From contig JAQOTA010000053.1 of the NCBI GenBank assembly GCA_029532415.1, positions 5,890,001 through 5,954,000 of the forward strand: 64,000 nucleotides of DNA, given 5' to 3'. The notes below the pieces were generated by a model, which saw only the letters and a list, made by a program, of their open reading frames with translations, ran no database searches and was not told the origin of the DNA. Below are positions 9,581 through 21,000 of this stretch, piece after piece. The translations under genes and the position numbers were made by a program. The DNA is from Marasmius tenuissimus (lineage: Eukaryota > Basidiomycota > Agaricomycetes > Agaricales > Marasmiaceae). Positions within the stretch are counted from its first letter, which is position 1. The number at the start of each line of letters is the position of its first letter.

Positions 9581-11349
9581 ATGTCTCAGGGTCAACTACC
9601 TACAACCCACAAAGCCGTTCGGTGGTACCCGCCTTCGTTCGATATCCGTGTTGTCGAGGAGGATGTTCCAAAGTGAGTTTTTCGATTCTTGGAGTAGAAT
9701 TCGAAGGGCTGAGTGTTGACTGCTGAAATGGAGGATTGAGCATCCGGACGATGCTATTGTGAAAGTGAAGGTACGTTAGCAATAGCTTACCTGGCGATGA
9801 TAATAAGGGGCTACTGGTTAATATCTGATTCTGTTGGTAAAGTTGGCTGGGTTGTGTGGTCAGTTTTTTTCTTCTGGTGGGTTTTTTCGAAGCTGAAGCT
9901 CGTTCGTTCTATAGGAAGCGACTTGCACATTTACAGAGGACACGGGGGTATCGAGAAAGAGTACGTCTTGCTTTTCTTACTAGTCCCTCCCCTCTCCCCC
10001 TTACACAAATAAACCCTTAGACACTCCTGCGGTCACGAATTCGTCGGATCCGTCGTCAAACTCGGTGACAACTTCCGCGCGAACGCCGCCGCCGCCGCCG
10101 CTGAAGAAGAAGACGACCGGCCTTCCCTATACGGGACACTCAAAGTCGGAGACAGAGTCGTTGCGCCGTTTACAGTTAGTTGCGGGGAATGCCAGTAAGT
10201 CTTTCGTTCCTCCTTTCCCTTTACTATCACTATCACTATCACTAACACTAACACCCCCCCCCCCTCCCCCAGCGTCTGCCGCGTCGGCTACACCTGCCGC
10301 TGCCCCTCCGGTCTCCTCTTCGGCAGTCCCTCCCTCGGAGGTGGCCAAGCCCAATACGTCCGAGTCCCCCTCGCAGGCGCCACCCTCTTCAGTCTCGAAT
10401 CCCCCAAACCATATCCAAAACGCTCTCACCCGAAAACATCAAAAACATCAACGACGCATCGCTGTTGTTGCTTTCGGATATCCTCCCGACAGGTCTATTC
10501 GGTGCGATCCAGGTGTTGAACCATCCGAAAGTGAAGAGTGTGTGGGGTGGGAAAGGGTGGCCTGGGGTGTTTCTCCCTTCTTCTCCTTCTTCCCCTTCTT
10601 CCCCGTCTTCTTCTTCCTCGGCGACAGGGATGGGGTGGGAAGACACGACGTTGACGATCGCCCTAATCGGTCTAGGCCCCGTGGGGATCTGCGCCCTCGT
10701 GTCTCTGTTAGAGTTAATCTGGAGCGTCGAGAACACGTCGAACCTCTACCGAGAATTCAAATACAAAATCATCGCGATCGATTTGTTAGACAGTCGGAGA
10801 CGGAAAGCTGAAGCTGTATACGAGAGGATCCAACATCCAGCTAAAGGCCGGAACGGGGATGTCGTCGTTTTGGGCGGAGGGGGGGATGTAGAGGAATTGA
10901 AGGGGAAGGTGAGGGAGTGGACTGGGGGTGTTGGGTGTACGGCTGTGTTGGAGGCGGTGGGGCATGCGGATGCGTTGGAGTTGGGGGTTGAGTTGGTTAG
11001 GGTTTTTGGGGCTGTTACGTCGATTGGGGTGCATGGGGCTGGGCAGATTCCGTTTACAGGTGAGTGTTTCTTTTTAGTCGCTCTCTCCCCTCGTACTTAC
11101 GCTCTTTTTCTTTTCGTAGGGAGACAACTGTACAACAAGAACATCTCGTTTGACTTTGGTCGATGCCCGGTCAGGTCCATGTTCCCCGCCGCGTTTGAGA
11201 TTCTGGTGAAACGACAGGACGTGTTTGGGGAAATCGGGACGGAGAGTAGCTTGATCGATAGGATCACTGGGTTGGACGAAGCACCGGAGATGTATCGACA
11301 GTTTGAACGGGGGGATGTTGGAAAGGTGCTTTTCGATCCTTGGAAGTAA
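9581..11349 (+). CDS. Zinc-dependent alcohol dehydrogenase (MDR), frame break
   Basis: Exons: 9581-9672, 9734-9770, 9843-9858, 9915-9960, 10021-10194, 10273-11059 and 11120-11349. The GroES-like domain has catalytic-zinc Cys48 in LAGLCGSDLH, encoded by a 16-nt micro-exon, and GHE at ~68-70. The structural-zinc pattern CGECHVCRVGYTCRC crosses the intron at 10195. The Rossmann part has GLGPVG with an acidic residue after the next strand (IIAIDLLD), favouring NAD(H). The substrate cannot be told from sequence. Oddity: between GGQAQYVRVPLAGATLF and NDASLLLLSDILPTG the frame moves by one base near the AAAA run at 10417-10420; both sides are conserved, so one base appears missing. With it restored the length would be about 460 residues. 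An insertion rich in Ala and Glu lies after GSVVKLGDN. Either an assembly error or a young pseudogene. Confidence 0.75.
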
Positions 11350-11468
11350 AGAAGCGAAACGATTCTGTACTTGTACTTGTATTTGTATCAGAGAAATCGA
11401 AATGTATGCATCATGCCGTTGAACCAAGAAAACGCCAATCGATTGAGAGAGGGTAACGCTACGCTAGG

Positions 11469-12970
11469 CTATTTCCCTTTCTTCCCCTTGCTCTTCCCAA
11501 ACGATTTACCCTCAAACCCAGGCCTAGCCTTATTCTTCAACTTGACTCCCTTCCGCTTATCGTTCTTCCGCTCGTTGCGGGCAGCGATATTATCCGTCCT
11601 CTTCTTCTGCTTCGCAGCCATCGAAGCAGACAGTTGTTCTTTCCGTTCGTCCCTACACGCATCGTACGGCGTCAGCCCCTCGTCACTCCGAAAAAAGAAA
11701 AGAAAAAAGGAGACTGACCAAGCCTTCTTACTCTTCACCTTCTCCCTCTCCTTCCTCTTCACCGCCTTCTTCAACCTCCCCTCATCATCCCTCACTTTCA
11801 CCCCATCCAACCTAGCCTGAGCTTTCTCGAACCTGTCACGTTCTTCGGCCTGTTTGCGTTGGGCGTCTGGTAGGAGGGCGAGTTTTTCTTTGCGGGTGGT
11901 GAGTTGGGAGAGGGCTTGGGTTGGGTCGGATGTTGTTTTGTGACGCGAGGAGGAAGAGGAGGAAGAGGGGTTGGGGAGGGAGGAGAATGCGATAGTGGTT
12001 AGTTTAGATGATTTTGGGATGGTGGAGAGGGGGTGGGGGGAGGGGACGAGGAGTTGGGGCTGGTGCGGGTGGTGTCGTTAGCGTCAGTATCTCGAGGGGA
12101 GGGGATAACGATACCTTTGTAGGTTTAGCCTGAACAGCTTGGACTTTATCACTCTGCTGTTTCGATTTCGATTTCGTATTCTTCATCTCCTCTTCACGGC
12201 GTTTCTTCTCTCGGGTTTCTTTACGTCTGCGTTCGCGCATGGCTGCTCGTTGGTGACGGCGTTCTTCGAGGAGAGTGTCTTTGTCGGTAGCGCTGGCGGG
12301 TGTGTCTCGGTTTCCTCCCCCGCGACGGAGGGAGTGGATTTTAGCGTGTAGTTTGGCTCGGAGGTCTTGGATACCGCCGGAGGGTGTCATTGGGACGAGA
12401 GGTGTAGAGGAGGAGGAGTCGACGGCCATAGCTTCGTCTCGTCTGCTCATCGTCGTCAGAGTCCATGTCGACAGCCATCGAGATATCCTCCTCGGCGTCG
12501 TCATCGTCGGCGTCAGAGTCAGAGTCATCCGCCTTCCGTTTCCCCTTGGCTTTCGTCTGAGCTGCTTCGTTCTGGAGATCCACTACCGTCTTTTGGTTCG
12601 CTGGATCGAGCTAGAAAAAAATACATACAACACAGTAGTCAATTTTTTTTCAGGAGGGAACGGCACATGGAGAAAACGCACTTTATCCTTCCTAGCCTTC
12701 TTCGACGCTTCTTTTATAGCCTGCTTGGGTGCTTTCTGTTTCTTACTGTTCTTTTGGAATTTCGACGCGATCTAAAAAAACGACAGTCAACATTCTGAGG
12801 GAGAGAGAGAGAGAGAAACCTGAAAACTAAAAACACACACCTGTTCGTCCGTAAGCTCCTGCACCAAATAATGTTTCGCCGGTATGAGCTTCAAAAGACC
12901 TTCAAACGTATCATTGTGTCTCTCCAACGAGGCTCTCAAAGTCGTCGTCGCGAGGTCATCGTCGTGGTCG
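11469..12970 (-). CDS. RRP14: SURF6/Rrp14-family ribosome biogenesis protein
   Basis: Minus-strand exons: first exon from about 12970 to 12841, then 12771-12682, 12610-12115, 12059-11719 and 11652-11469. The N-terminus has the Rrp14 signature RHNDTFEGLLKLIPAKHYL. The middle is acidic (DSDSDADDDDAEED) with a basic segment after it. The C-terminus is highly basic: LKKAVKRKEREKVKSKKAW, then KARPGFEGKSFGK, typical of SURF6. The family acts in the nucleolus in pre-rRNA processing and 40S/60S assembly. Two oddities: no in-frame ATG precedes the first exon (an ATG near 12952 is one frame off), and near 12440-12460 the frame shifts between MDSDDDEQT and DEAMAVDSSSSTP. No plausible intron explains either. 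It is divergently transcribed from PTPA with under 70 nt between coding starts. Confidence 0.8.
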
Positions 12971-13018
12971 TAAAATTTGGAAAGGAGACGCGATTATGTA
13001 ATACCCATAAACACGCCG

Positions 13019-14594
13019 ATGACCTCCACCTTCCACCCCCCACGCAAAGCCCTCCTATCTCAATCCCAACTCGAATGGTTTCAAACGTCCGAAACGCATA
13101 AAAGGATTATAACTTTTGTCGAAACGTTGAACCAAGCCGTTGTAGGCGCTAAATTGGGTGATCCGTGTGAAGAGTCTGATGTTGAGCCCCCTCCCCCTTC
13201 GTCTTCGTTGTAGTCCGCTCCCCTAACCCCGATTTGCTGCTGTAGGGCGTAAAAGCGATATTGGGGATCTTGGCTCGAGTAGAGGAGATCGTGAAGGATA
13301 CACCTGCTGTTGAAAACTCTGCGTCGAGGTTTGGGAATCCGGCGTTTAGGACGTTTTATGATCGGGTTCAAGAGGTGCGTTTCCATGTTCTCCTGTCCGT
13401 TTCGTGTTTCGTGTCTAAAACTAAACGAATGGAAAGGTATCCTCGAATCTGCACGAAACGATCCCAGGCTTGCCTTTAGATTCTATCCAAGAACTATCCA
13501 TCTATTTCAACGAATCGTGGGGGAACAGATCGAGGATCGATTATGGGAGTGGGATGGAGCTTAATTTTTTATGTTGGATGTGCGTTTCCTTTTACCTTTC
13601 TACCGGGTTCTGAATGAATGGACGAACGGTATAGGATATGTCTCGAACATCTCGGTGTACTTAAAGAGAGTGATCATAAAGCGTTGGTTATGCGGGTTTT
13701 TTGGAGGTTCGCCTCTCCTTCTCGTGGACGTACGCACTGACACCTACCACCCCGCCGCGTAGATACATAAAAGTCATGCGCACCCTCCAATCAACCTACT
13801 GGCTCGAACCAGCCGGATCGCACGGTGTATGGGGTCTCGACGATTACCATTTCTTACCCTTTCTATGGGGTGCCGCACAGCTCAAAGGTACGTAGGGCAA
13901 CAAAACCTGACACTACCCACTGACACTGACACTTCGAAAAGGCCACAAATACATCCGACCCAAATCAATCCACGACGCAGAAATCGTAGACGAATACGCG
14001 AAACAGTATATCTACTTTGCTTGTATACAGTTCATCAATTCGGTGAGTTATACCCCCTCTCTTCCCCTCTTCCCTTCCCTTCCCTCTTCCTCCTTCCTCT
14101 TCTTTTCACCCTACTAACCACCCTCCCCCCCCCCCCCCCACACACAGATCAAAACCGCCTCCCTCCGCTGGCACTCCCCCATGCTCGACGACATCTCCGC
14201 CGTCAAAACATGGGACAAAGTCAACCAAGGAATGGTCAAAATGTACCTCGCAGAAGTGTTGAACAAGCTCCCCGTCATGCAGCATTTTTTGTTTGGGTCT
14301 GTTCTTCCGTATGATGGGCCGCTTCCTACCTCCTCTAGTGGGAGTGATGATTGTGGGCACGGACATTCGCATTCGCATGGGGGTGGGGGGGAGGGTTGTC
14401 AATGGAAAGTGATTAATGGGAACGAGGGGTCTGGGAGCGATGGGGGGTTGGGGTTGGGGGGTGCAGGACAGAGAGAAGTCGGGTGGGGAGATTGTTGTGG
14501 GATTCCTGTGCCTTCGGCGTTTGGTGCCGCCAGCTGGGGAGAAACAACCTGGGACGAGGTTGGCGGGACCTGGGATACGTCCTGTTCCGTTTGA
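13019..14594 (+). CDS. RRD2: PP2A activator PTPA (peptidyl-prolyl isomerase, Rrd type)
   Basis: Seven exons: 13019-13180, 13246-13374, 13437-13579, 13635-13706, 13763-13887, 13942-14042 and 14148-14594, giving 392 residues with consistent phases. The sequence follows the PTPA family from [11 protein letters not shown] through [55 protein letters not shown] and [19 protein letters not shown], full length for the family. PTPA/Rrd proteins bind and reactivate protein phosphatase 2A with ATP/Mg and have prolyl isomerase activity; they act in cytosol and nucleus in TOR and stress signalling. The C-terminal ~100 residues are a low-complexity Gly/Ser/His tail. Assignment to Rrd2 rather than Rrd1 is by general resemblance only. 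Its last exon has been copied twice nearby (6725-6936, 8519-8950). Confidence 0.92.
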
Positions 14595-14669
14595 TTGATA
14601 GAGGGAAAATGCGATATGTATGTTTATTCCTTGACACGAAGAGAGAGATGATTATTATTGTTATTTTGG

Positions 14670-14745
14670 AATACGACCCTAGCCTATGATAGGTCCACCC
14701 TCTTCAAAGCAACTCTGGGACTTCATTCGCCGCGCCCCCTTGTCG
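14670..14745 (-). pseudogene. Relic of an epoxide hydrolase 3' end
   Basis: The minus strand reads AANEVPELL followed by a stop and degenerate sequence, matching AAYEVPELL near the C-terminus of epoxide hydrolase A. The bases (GAATACGACCC...GGTCCACCCTC...CAAAGCA) match those at 6612-6687. It sits about 75 nt past the PTPA stop, tail-to-tail, with no remaining gene body upstream. Confidence 0.65.
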
Positions 14746-15733
14746 TCCAGTCTCGAATGGAAGACTTTGGCGGCGTGCTCGCCTTCATCCACCATGATTG
14801 ATGATCACCGGCTTCTTCAAAGCACGGCGTGGGATCCGCTCCCCACATCGGAAATATCACTCGTAATGCCGGAGAGGGGTTTCCTGACCAGTGCAAACAC
14901 GATATCAATTTGGAATCAACGTGTTCGACGTGACGATTGATCACTGTTACTGTCGCATGAGTCCTGTTTCGTCAAATCAGAAATACGCCCAAAAGGTTTC
15001 CCGCTCGTCGCGATAGCATCCCACCATCCCCGAGCACCATCATGAACCTTGTCAGTAGCAGTGATGTTACCACCCCACACCGTTCACGCGGACTACTTAT
15101 GCTAACTCTTCCTCTGTTCCTTCCATCAAGACACGGATTCATTGACCATACCGCTTTGAGGCGATGCTACAGGTTCGGGATCTTCCGGAGTATTCGTACT
15201 ACCGGCAGTGATAAGCTATTCTTCAAAGCCCTGAGCAGTCAGTCTCTGTCCTCTGCCATTCATTTTCCGCCTTTTCAAACTTCACATTCGGACGGGTAAT
15301 CGTGCCACAGCTCTACTTGGATTGTGTCTGGCTTGGGACCAAAAAGAGCTCGTCAAACGCGTTTGTTCTGCAAGAGACTAGTTCGAGATCATGAATGATG
15401 TACTGGCTAGTCTACATCAGAGTTTCTCAAATGTGGGGTGGACCAAGATAGGACTAGTACCTCAAACTGAAGAGATTGTGGCTTTGCACTGCGACCATGA
15501 CTCAGTGTTTCTCTGCCTTATGTTTGGTTGGTATTCTTGGTGAGTGCCCCGCAGTGGAGCCAACAATGATGATGAAGAGACTCGCAGAGTTCAAACCAAG
15601 CAAATATGAATTATCGATATCTCAGTATGGTAGGAGCTCACACATATGCTGAAACATTCTCGCGCTGGATGGCTATAAAGCAAGAGCAATTCGTGGTGTG
15701 TACTTCCAGTTGCCAAATTCGCCGTGTTGAATC
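14746..15733. other. Gene-free interval
   Basis: Short reading frames only, none with a recognisable domain or a linked exon chain. Possible promoter of the 7TM gene at the right end; no clear TATA box. Confidence 0.4.
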
Positions 15734-17357
15734 ATGAGCAACAGCTTCAGTTATTCGGACTTTTTCTCATTGTCTCATATTGCGATATATCCCATTACTA
15801 CCTTCTCGGTGAGTAGTCTGTCCCGCCTTGTCACGTGGAAAGGAAAGTAATCATACAACTGGTGTCTTAGGTCATGTTCCTCGTCTACGGTGAATTGGTT
15901 TGATATTCAAACCCATGGAATAACCCTTGAGACTGACTGCTCATGCAAGGGTTTTACCTTCTCCTTTTCATATTGTGCATAGATTTCCTGATAAAATCTC
16001 GTGATTCCTTGGGGAGGACGACATCGCACCGCCTGTATCTGTGGTCGACTGTGTCATTGTTCGTGGTCGGGACAGCCAACATAATCTTCTTCATGCACGA
16101 TGCGATCCGCCATATGGTCTTTCTTGTTACTGCTTTGCAGACAGGGGATGATAGTGGTTTTCGAAAATACGTGTCTAGTATGGATCGGCTCGCACTCGCT
16201 TCCCAGTAAGTCTATTCTGCCTCAACTCACCTAGTACGTTTGACTCTGATCAGGTCCAAGGGCAATATTGATCATCCTCGGTATTATAGCCAAGTCAGTA
16301 TACTTATCCTACACACACTTAGAAGAGGCTCATCTCAAACCCGTATCTTCAGCTTCCTTGCGGATTTGATGCTGGTAATGATCGCCTCCCTCAGTCCCAC
16401 TTGTTATTCGGCTTCATACTAATGAAAATCCTTGTTGGCGCGCCAAAGGCGCATAGATGCTATATCGTATGGAACTGCAAAAAACGTGTCGGAATACTGC
16501 TTGTGCTCGCGTCATGTATCAATGGTAGGTTTTTGTTACTTCATTGTGCGTTCAATACAGCTCAGAGAGCGTTCAGTGCTGGGCCTTATTTCGGTTATCA
16601 TCGAGCTTATTGGTTCGAGCGATACTAGCAACGACGACCTTTGGGAACTTTTTTCCTTGGGGTCCCTCCTTAGACAAGTATACAACGGTGCTTATGCGGC
16701 TGCTAACCTCTTGATCACGATGCTTACTGGTAAGCGGCGTCATGAGGGTTCTACGATGACCATCTGATATTTCCCTTCTGAAGCATCTAGAATATGGTGG
16801 CTTTCTAGGGAAGCACGGGGGTCCCTCGGCAGTGGTACTCGGAGATTTTATGAGCGGACTGTGGCTATCATGTGGGTTTCTGTGTTCGCAATCGATATTT
16901 TAGTCACAACTAACCGAATCGGTGCTAAAGCCTCGAGTCTGGGGCGCTGTACCCCATATTCAGCTTTGTAAACATCGCTCTGAAGGAGAACACGAGCGAG
17001 ATAGGCCACCCGATCGACATTAGCCCGACTGTAACTTTAATCGCGGTGAGCGCCATTGGACATCCATGTCACTTGAATTGGGTCATTTTTCATAATTTAC
17101 AGGGAATCGCCCCCGCTCTCATGATCGTTCGCTGTCGGGTTTTCAACGCTCTGCCAGTACACAGTACCCGGGGAGCAGAGCCCCTGTCTACAATACGATT
17201 CAACTCGAGTGCCGGAACGGGAGCAACACCCGTTACAACTGATTCTCAATCGCGGGACGTCGAGAAACAATCCGAATTTTCCGGAGCGGCTGAAGATTCA
17301 AAGGGCGAGGAGAAGGGGGCGAATACACGTCTCAGCAGCTCGGCGAGAGCTCTTTAG
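15734..17357 (+). CDS. Seven-transmembrane basidiomycete membrane protein
   Basis: Multi-exon gene; supported exons begin 15734-15808, 15871-15889 (19 nt) and 15950-16205, with later exons around 16254-16297, 16340-16375, 16449-16525, 16561-16729, 16793-16870, 16930-17045 and 17101-17357. Exon ends beyond the third are approximate. Successive hydrophobic segments occur: SLSHIAIYPITTFSVMFLVYG, FYLLLFILCIDFLI, LYLWSTVSLFVVGTANIIFF, IFSFLADLMLAHRCYIVWN, RVGILLVLASCI, SVLGLISVIIELIG and AANLLITMLTGRIWW. The motifs HRCYIVW, WWLSREAR and GIAPALMIVR are typical of a large Agaricomycete family of uncharacterised 7TM proteins. The C-terminal ~70 residues are a polar Ser/Thr/Glu tail. A receptor role is only inferred from topology; no ligand can be named. 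Confidence 0.65.
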
Positions 17358-18045
17358 GCAGTATCGAGTTGATTGAGACGTCGGAGTATCCCCAAGCTGA
17401 CGCGACCCACGAATCTATTTTCATGTTGTACCTCATCGACCCGGTTTCACGAAAGTTCCTATTTATTTCCTTAGCTCTCCTGATGATGTACTGCCTGTAT
17501 GACCTATCTACTTATCTGTTCACATTCCTTAAATCTCTTTTGTCTCCAGTGCTGTAAGACTATCAACCTTGCTATGACCTATCAGAAAGTGTACTATGGA
17601 AAGGTATGCGGATTGTGATGAGAGTGGCGAGGTTCGAACCCCGGGCCGCCCTCGTATATTATTAAGAGATACTCCCACGTTTGGGCCCCGAAAAGATCCT
17701 GTCCGATCGCTAATTCCCATCTTTATTATTATCATTATCAGGAAACACGTCCCCTTGGTTCCAACTGCCGTGTAATGAGTCAAGAAATGTTTTCCCTTAT
17801 GTGCAGAAAATCTTTATGTCCGGCGTATTGTTACCTACCTCTAGGCAAGCTCAAACTATGGCATTGATAGGTCACGCCAGCCACGAGAGCTCTCACGATG
17901 TCCAAACGGGGTGATCTCTTCCACAAGCTAACGGAAGTAGAGCGAGGGAATACCCTTGCCCAATCAACATTCGACACCAAGAGGGACTTGTTCATTCGTC
18001 GCTACCACTACTGCCTTCCCTTACATGGGTACCCAACTCCCAACC
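17358..18045. other. Intergenic interval
   Basis: No supported gene. A short plus-strand frame (17369-17557) is hydrophobic but isolated. A tRNA-like B-box GGTTCGAACCCC is present near 17630, without a foldable tRNA. Confidence 0.4.
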
Positions 18046-21000
18046 TCAAAGCAAACTCCGCTGCGAGTCAGGAACATCATCCCACGATACTGCGGGAGGA
18101 TATTTCTGTGACCGTTCGAGCGATTTGCGGAACGCGTCCAAGTCCTCGATGTATACAGGCCCCTGCACCGGCTCCTCTGAGTTGGATTCCTTTCCATTCG
18201 CGGCGTGAATATGAACCGACAACTTCGATCGAGTCTTGGACGATGGATGGACAGTCTGCATAAAACACTCCATCACCTCTTCCTTTGTCACATCCACAAG
18301 TTCCTTTGCATCGTTCTCGTCTAATCGATAGTTCGGTCGTCCGCGTCAGCGTCCGAAAAACCGCAAAAGAACAAAAAGAAGGCACTCACGTTGATAAAAA
18401 TCCAACGTCCCATTATCAATAAACCCCCAATACGCCGGAGCCTCCTCATAAAGATTTTTATGCTTCTCAGTCCACTTCTTCACAAGCCCCGCCTTCTGCT
18501 CCGTAAACACCTCCATCGTTAACTCTTCTTCAATATACCCCTTCATCCACTCCAAAAACGCTTCGATCCTCCCTTCCACAAACTCTGGACTCTTCTCGCT
18601 CTCCACGATGATACGGGTCCCATACGTCGTTTCTCCGGGGAGGGAGATACCATGAGAGACTACGACGTAACCTAGTTGTTCTTTTGTGCGGAGGACGTTG
18701 AATGCGGGTTCGGACATGATTTGGGATAGGAGGGCTGAGACGACTCGGAGTCGGGGGCCTGTTGGTTCGTGACTGTGGATGGTGCCGATGTGGAGGTAAT
18801 ACGTGAGGGCGTTGTTAATTTGATTGGGGTTGCGGACTTGGGTTGAGTAGATGAAGTTGCTGCCTGTGAATCGTATTGAGATGCGTGAAGGAGGGGGCGG
18901 GGAAGGGAGGGGGGGAAAGAAAAGACGTACTTGGAGGCAAGACGAGTGCGTATTCGTATAGGTCGTATGGGTCTATATCAGGCTGAAGAGTACCGCCAAC
19001 GACTTCTTCGGCGGTGTTCGCGAGATCGATGGCCTCCTGTATGCAGTAACGATCGATCTGAGCAATGGCACGGAGACAATGATATACGGCCATACCTTTC
19101 GTGTGACATTACCCAACACCAAGATGTCCATATGAACTCGTGAAAGAATCTTGGGACCATGTTCTTGCACCTCTCCAGCGGTCACAGCTGAAGAAAGGGG
19201 GCGTGGGGATTGGGGGGTAATCGAGAGTAAGCCGCCGCACTCAAACAAACCAGCCAGGCTCTTCACTTACATTTCAACTCCTCCAAAAGCTCTTCCTTCA
19301 ACCAACTCACCGCCGATAAACAATGAGATGAATAAGACCTCGCCAAATTGTACGACTCGCCAAGGAAGAAGTTCTCCCATTGTTTTTTCCTCTACAAAAA
19401 CGAGACCGTTAACCAAGTCGACCTCCCCAGAGACAACATAATCAGCACACTTACCCTCTCTATCATAATCCTCAGCCTCTCCGGATCAACCACGAGATCC
19501 TTCAACCGCCCTAAAACTTGCTTCAACAGGAGGGGGAATTTATCGTTGTATCCGCTAAAGGAGACGTAGAGGCCGTTGGTTGTATCGAGGCAGCGGTACG
19601 ATAGACCCGCCACTTGAGCGTCATACGTTATTTCTTCGAGCGAGTCTTCTACCAAGTCGGTGAACAAACTGAGGAAAGGATGAGCTTTCATCCCACGTCC
19701 GAGAGGCTATAACGTCGTTCGACTGACCTACTGAGGACAGCAGTTCGAGCGGATTGCTCGACGTACGGGCTGATAGGTTATCGGGGGGTCAATGTCGAAA
19801 ATGATCTGTCAAGTTTGTACGACCGACCTTTTCATGAAGATTTTCATATTCGCGTGAGGAGCCCAAAACTGGTCGTCTTTCTTATGCCAGAGCTTTGTCG
19901 TTGGCGTATCCAAGGTGAGATAGGGGCGTTTCAAAGGCTACGAAAGAACGTCAAGCAAGGGGGGGTTGATGGTACAAACCCCATACGCACCTCTTTGACG
20001 TCCTTCTTGTCCACATGTAAATTCTCTGGAATGAACTTGTTCTTCCCTGGCAGGAAAAGCTCGGGTATTGTTCCACTTAAACACTTTGAGTGGTCCGTGA
20101 GTAACATATTCCTCGCTCGATAAACGATCAGCACGTACCGATGCAATAAAGTCGTTCGAGAGCCGTTCCACCTTGTATTTAGTACTATACCACCGCTCCT
20201 CCGACCACTCAATGGGACCATTTTCAAACCGTTCGAGGTTGTTCAGTTCTTCCTCTTTACCCAGAACGTAAATCCTGGCGTTCTCGGGAACGAGTTCCTT
20301 TAGATACTCGTGCACCTTGTCTTCTCCACCCCCGCCCGTAGCGTTTTTATCGTCGTAAACGTCACCCCAATCCCAAGTCTTCCACTGCGCCGCCAATAAC
20401 AGCTCTCGTGGGTATGGCTCCGACATCGCGACTGCGATCTCTTTAGCATAATCGACAGGATCCCGTTTCTGCAGAAACTTGAACCGAGTGGAAGTCAGCG
20501 AGGCGACCTCTTGCTGATAATACGGTTCAAATGCTGTTTGCGATCTGAGGAGGTTGAGGTACTTGAATGTCGCAATGATTACTTCTCGATAATGCTCTGA
20601 ACAAGATACGAGAAAGTCAGACAAGGCCTCTTATTTCACTACGATGAGCGACGCACCAAATCCCTCTTTCGTGAGTGAGATTATGGTGAAGAATTGTTGG
20701 AAACCTCTTCCAAGCTGTTCGGAACCAGCGCTGATCGCCGAGACCCACCCTTTGGCTTTGAGATAAGAGAATAAAGATCCTGGACCTTCGTGTCCGACCA
20801 GACGAACGATGAACCGTCCTGGTTTATGTCGCCAATAGGGTGCTTGGAACTCGAGGTTGAACTGTATCTCAAGCTTGTGAACGGTCATGACACTTTGCGT
20901 AAAGACGACTGTCTGAAGGCGTTTTAGATCACGTTGCACAGGTTTAGAGGCTGTTAACCTGGACGTACCCCTTTCTCATTCGAGCCGAGAGTGCCCTCGG

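Noticed and set aside
10065..10811. Plus-strand frame of 248 codons rich in Pro and Arg
   Set aside because: It is a shifted frame of the alcohol dehydrogenase exons and runs through an intron.
17610..17665. tRNA-like B-box GGTTCGAACCCC
   Set aside because: The T-stem does not pair on either strand and no A-box, D-arm or acceptor stem fits, so not called as a tRNA; at most a decayed SINE-like fragment.
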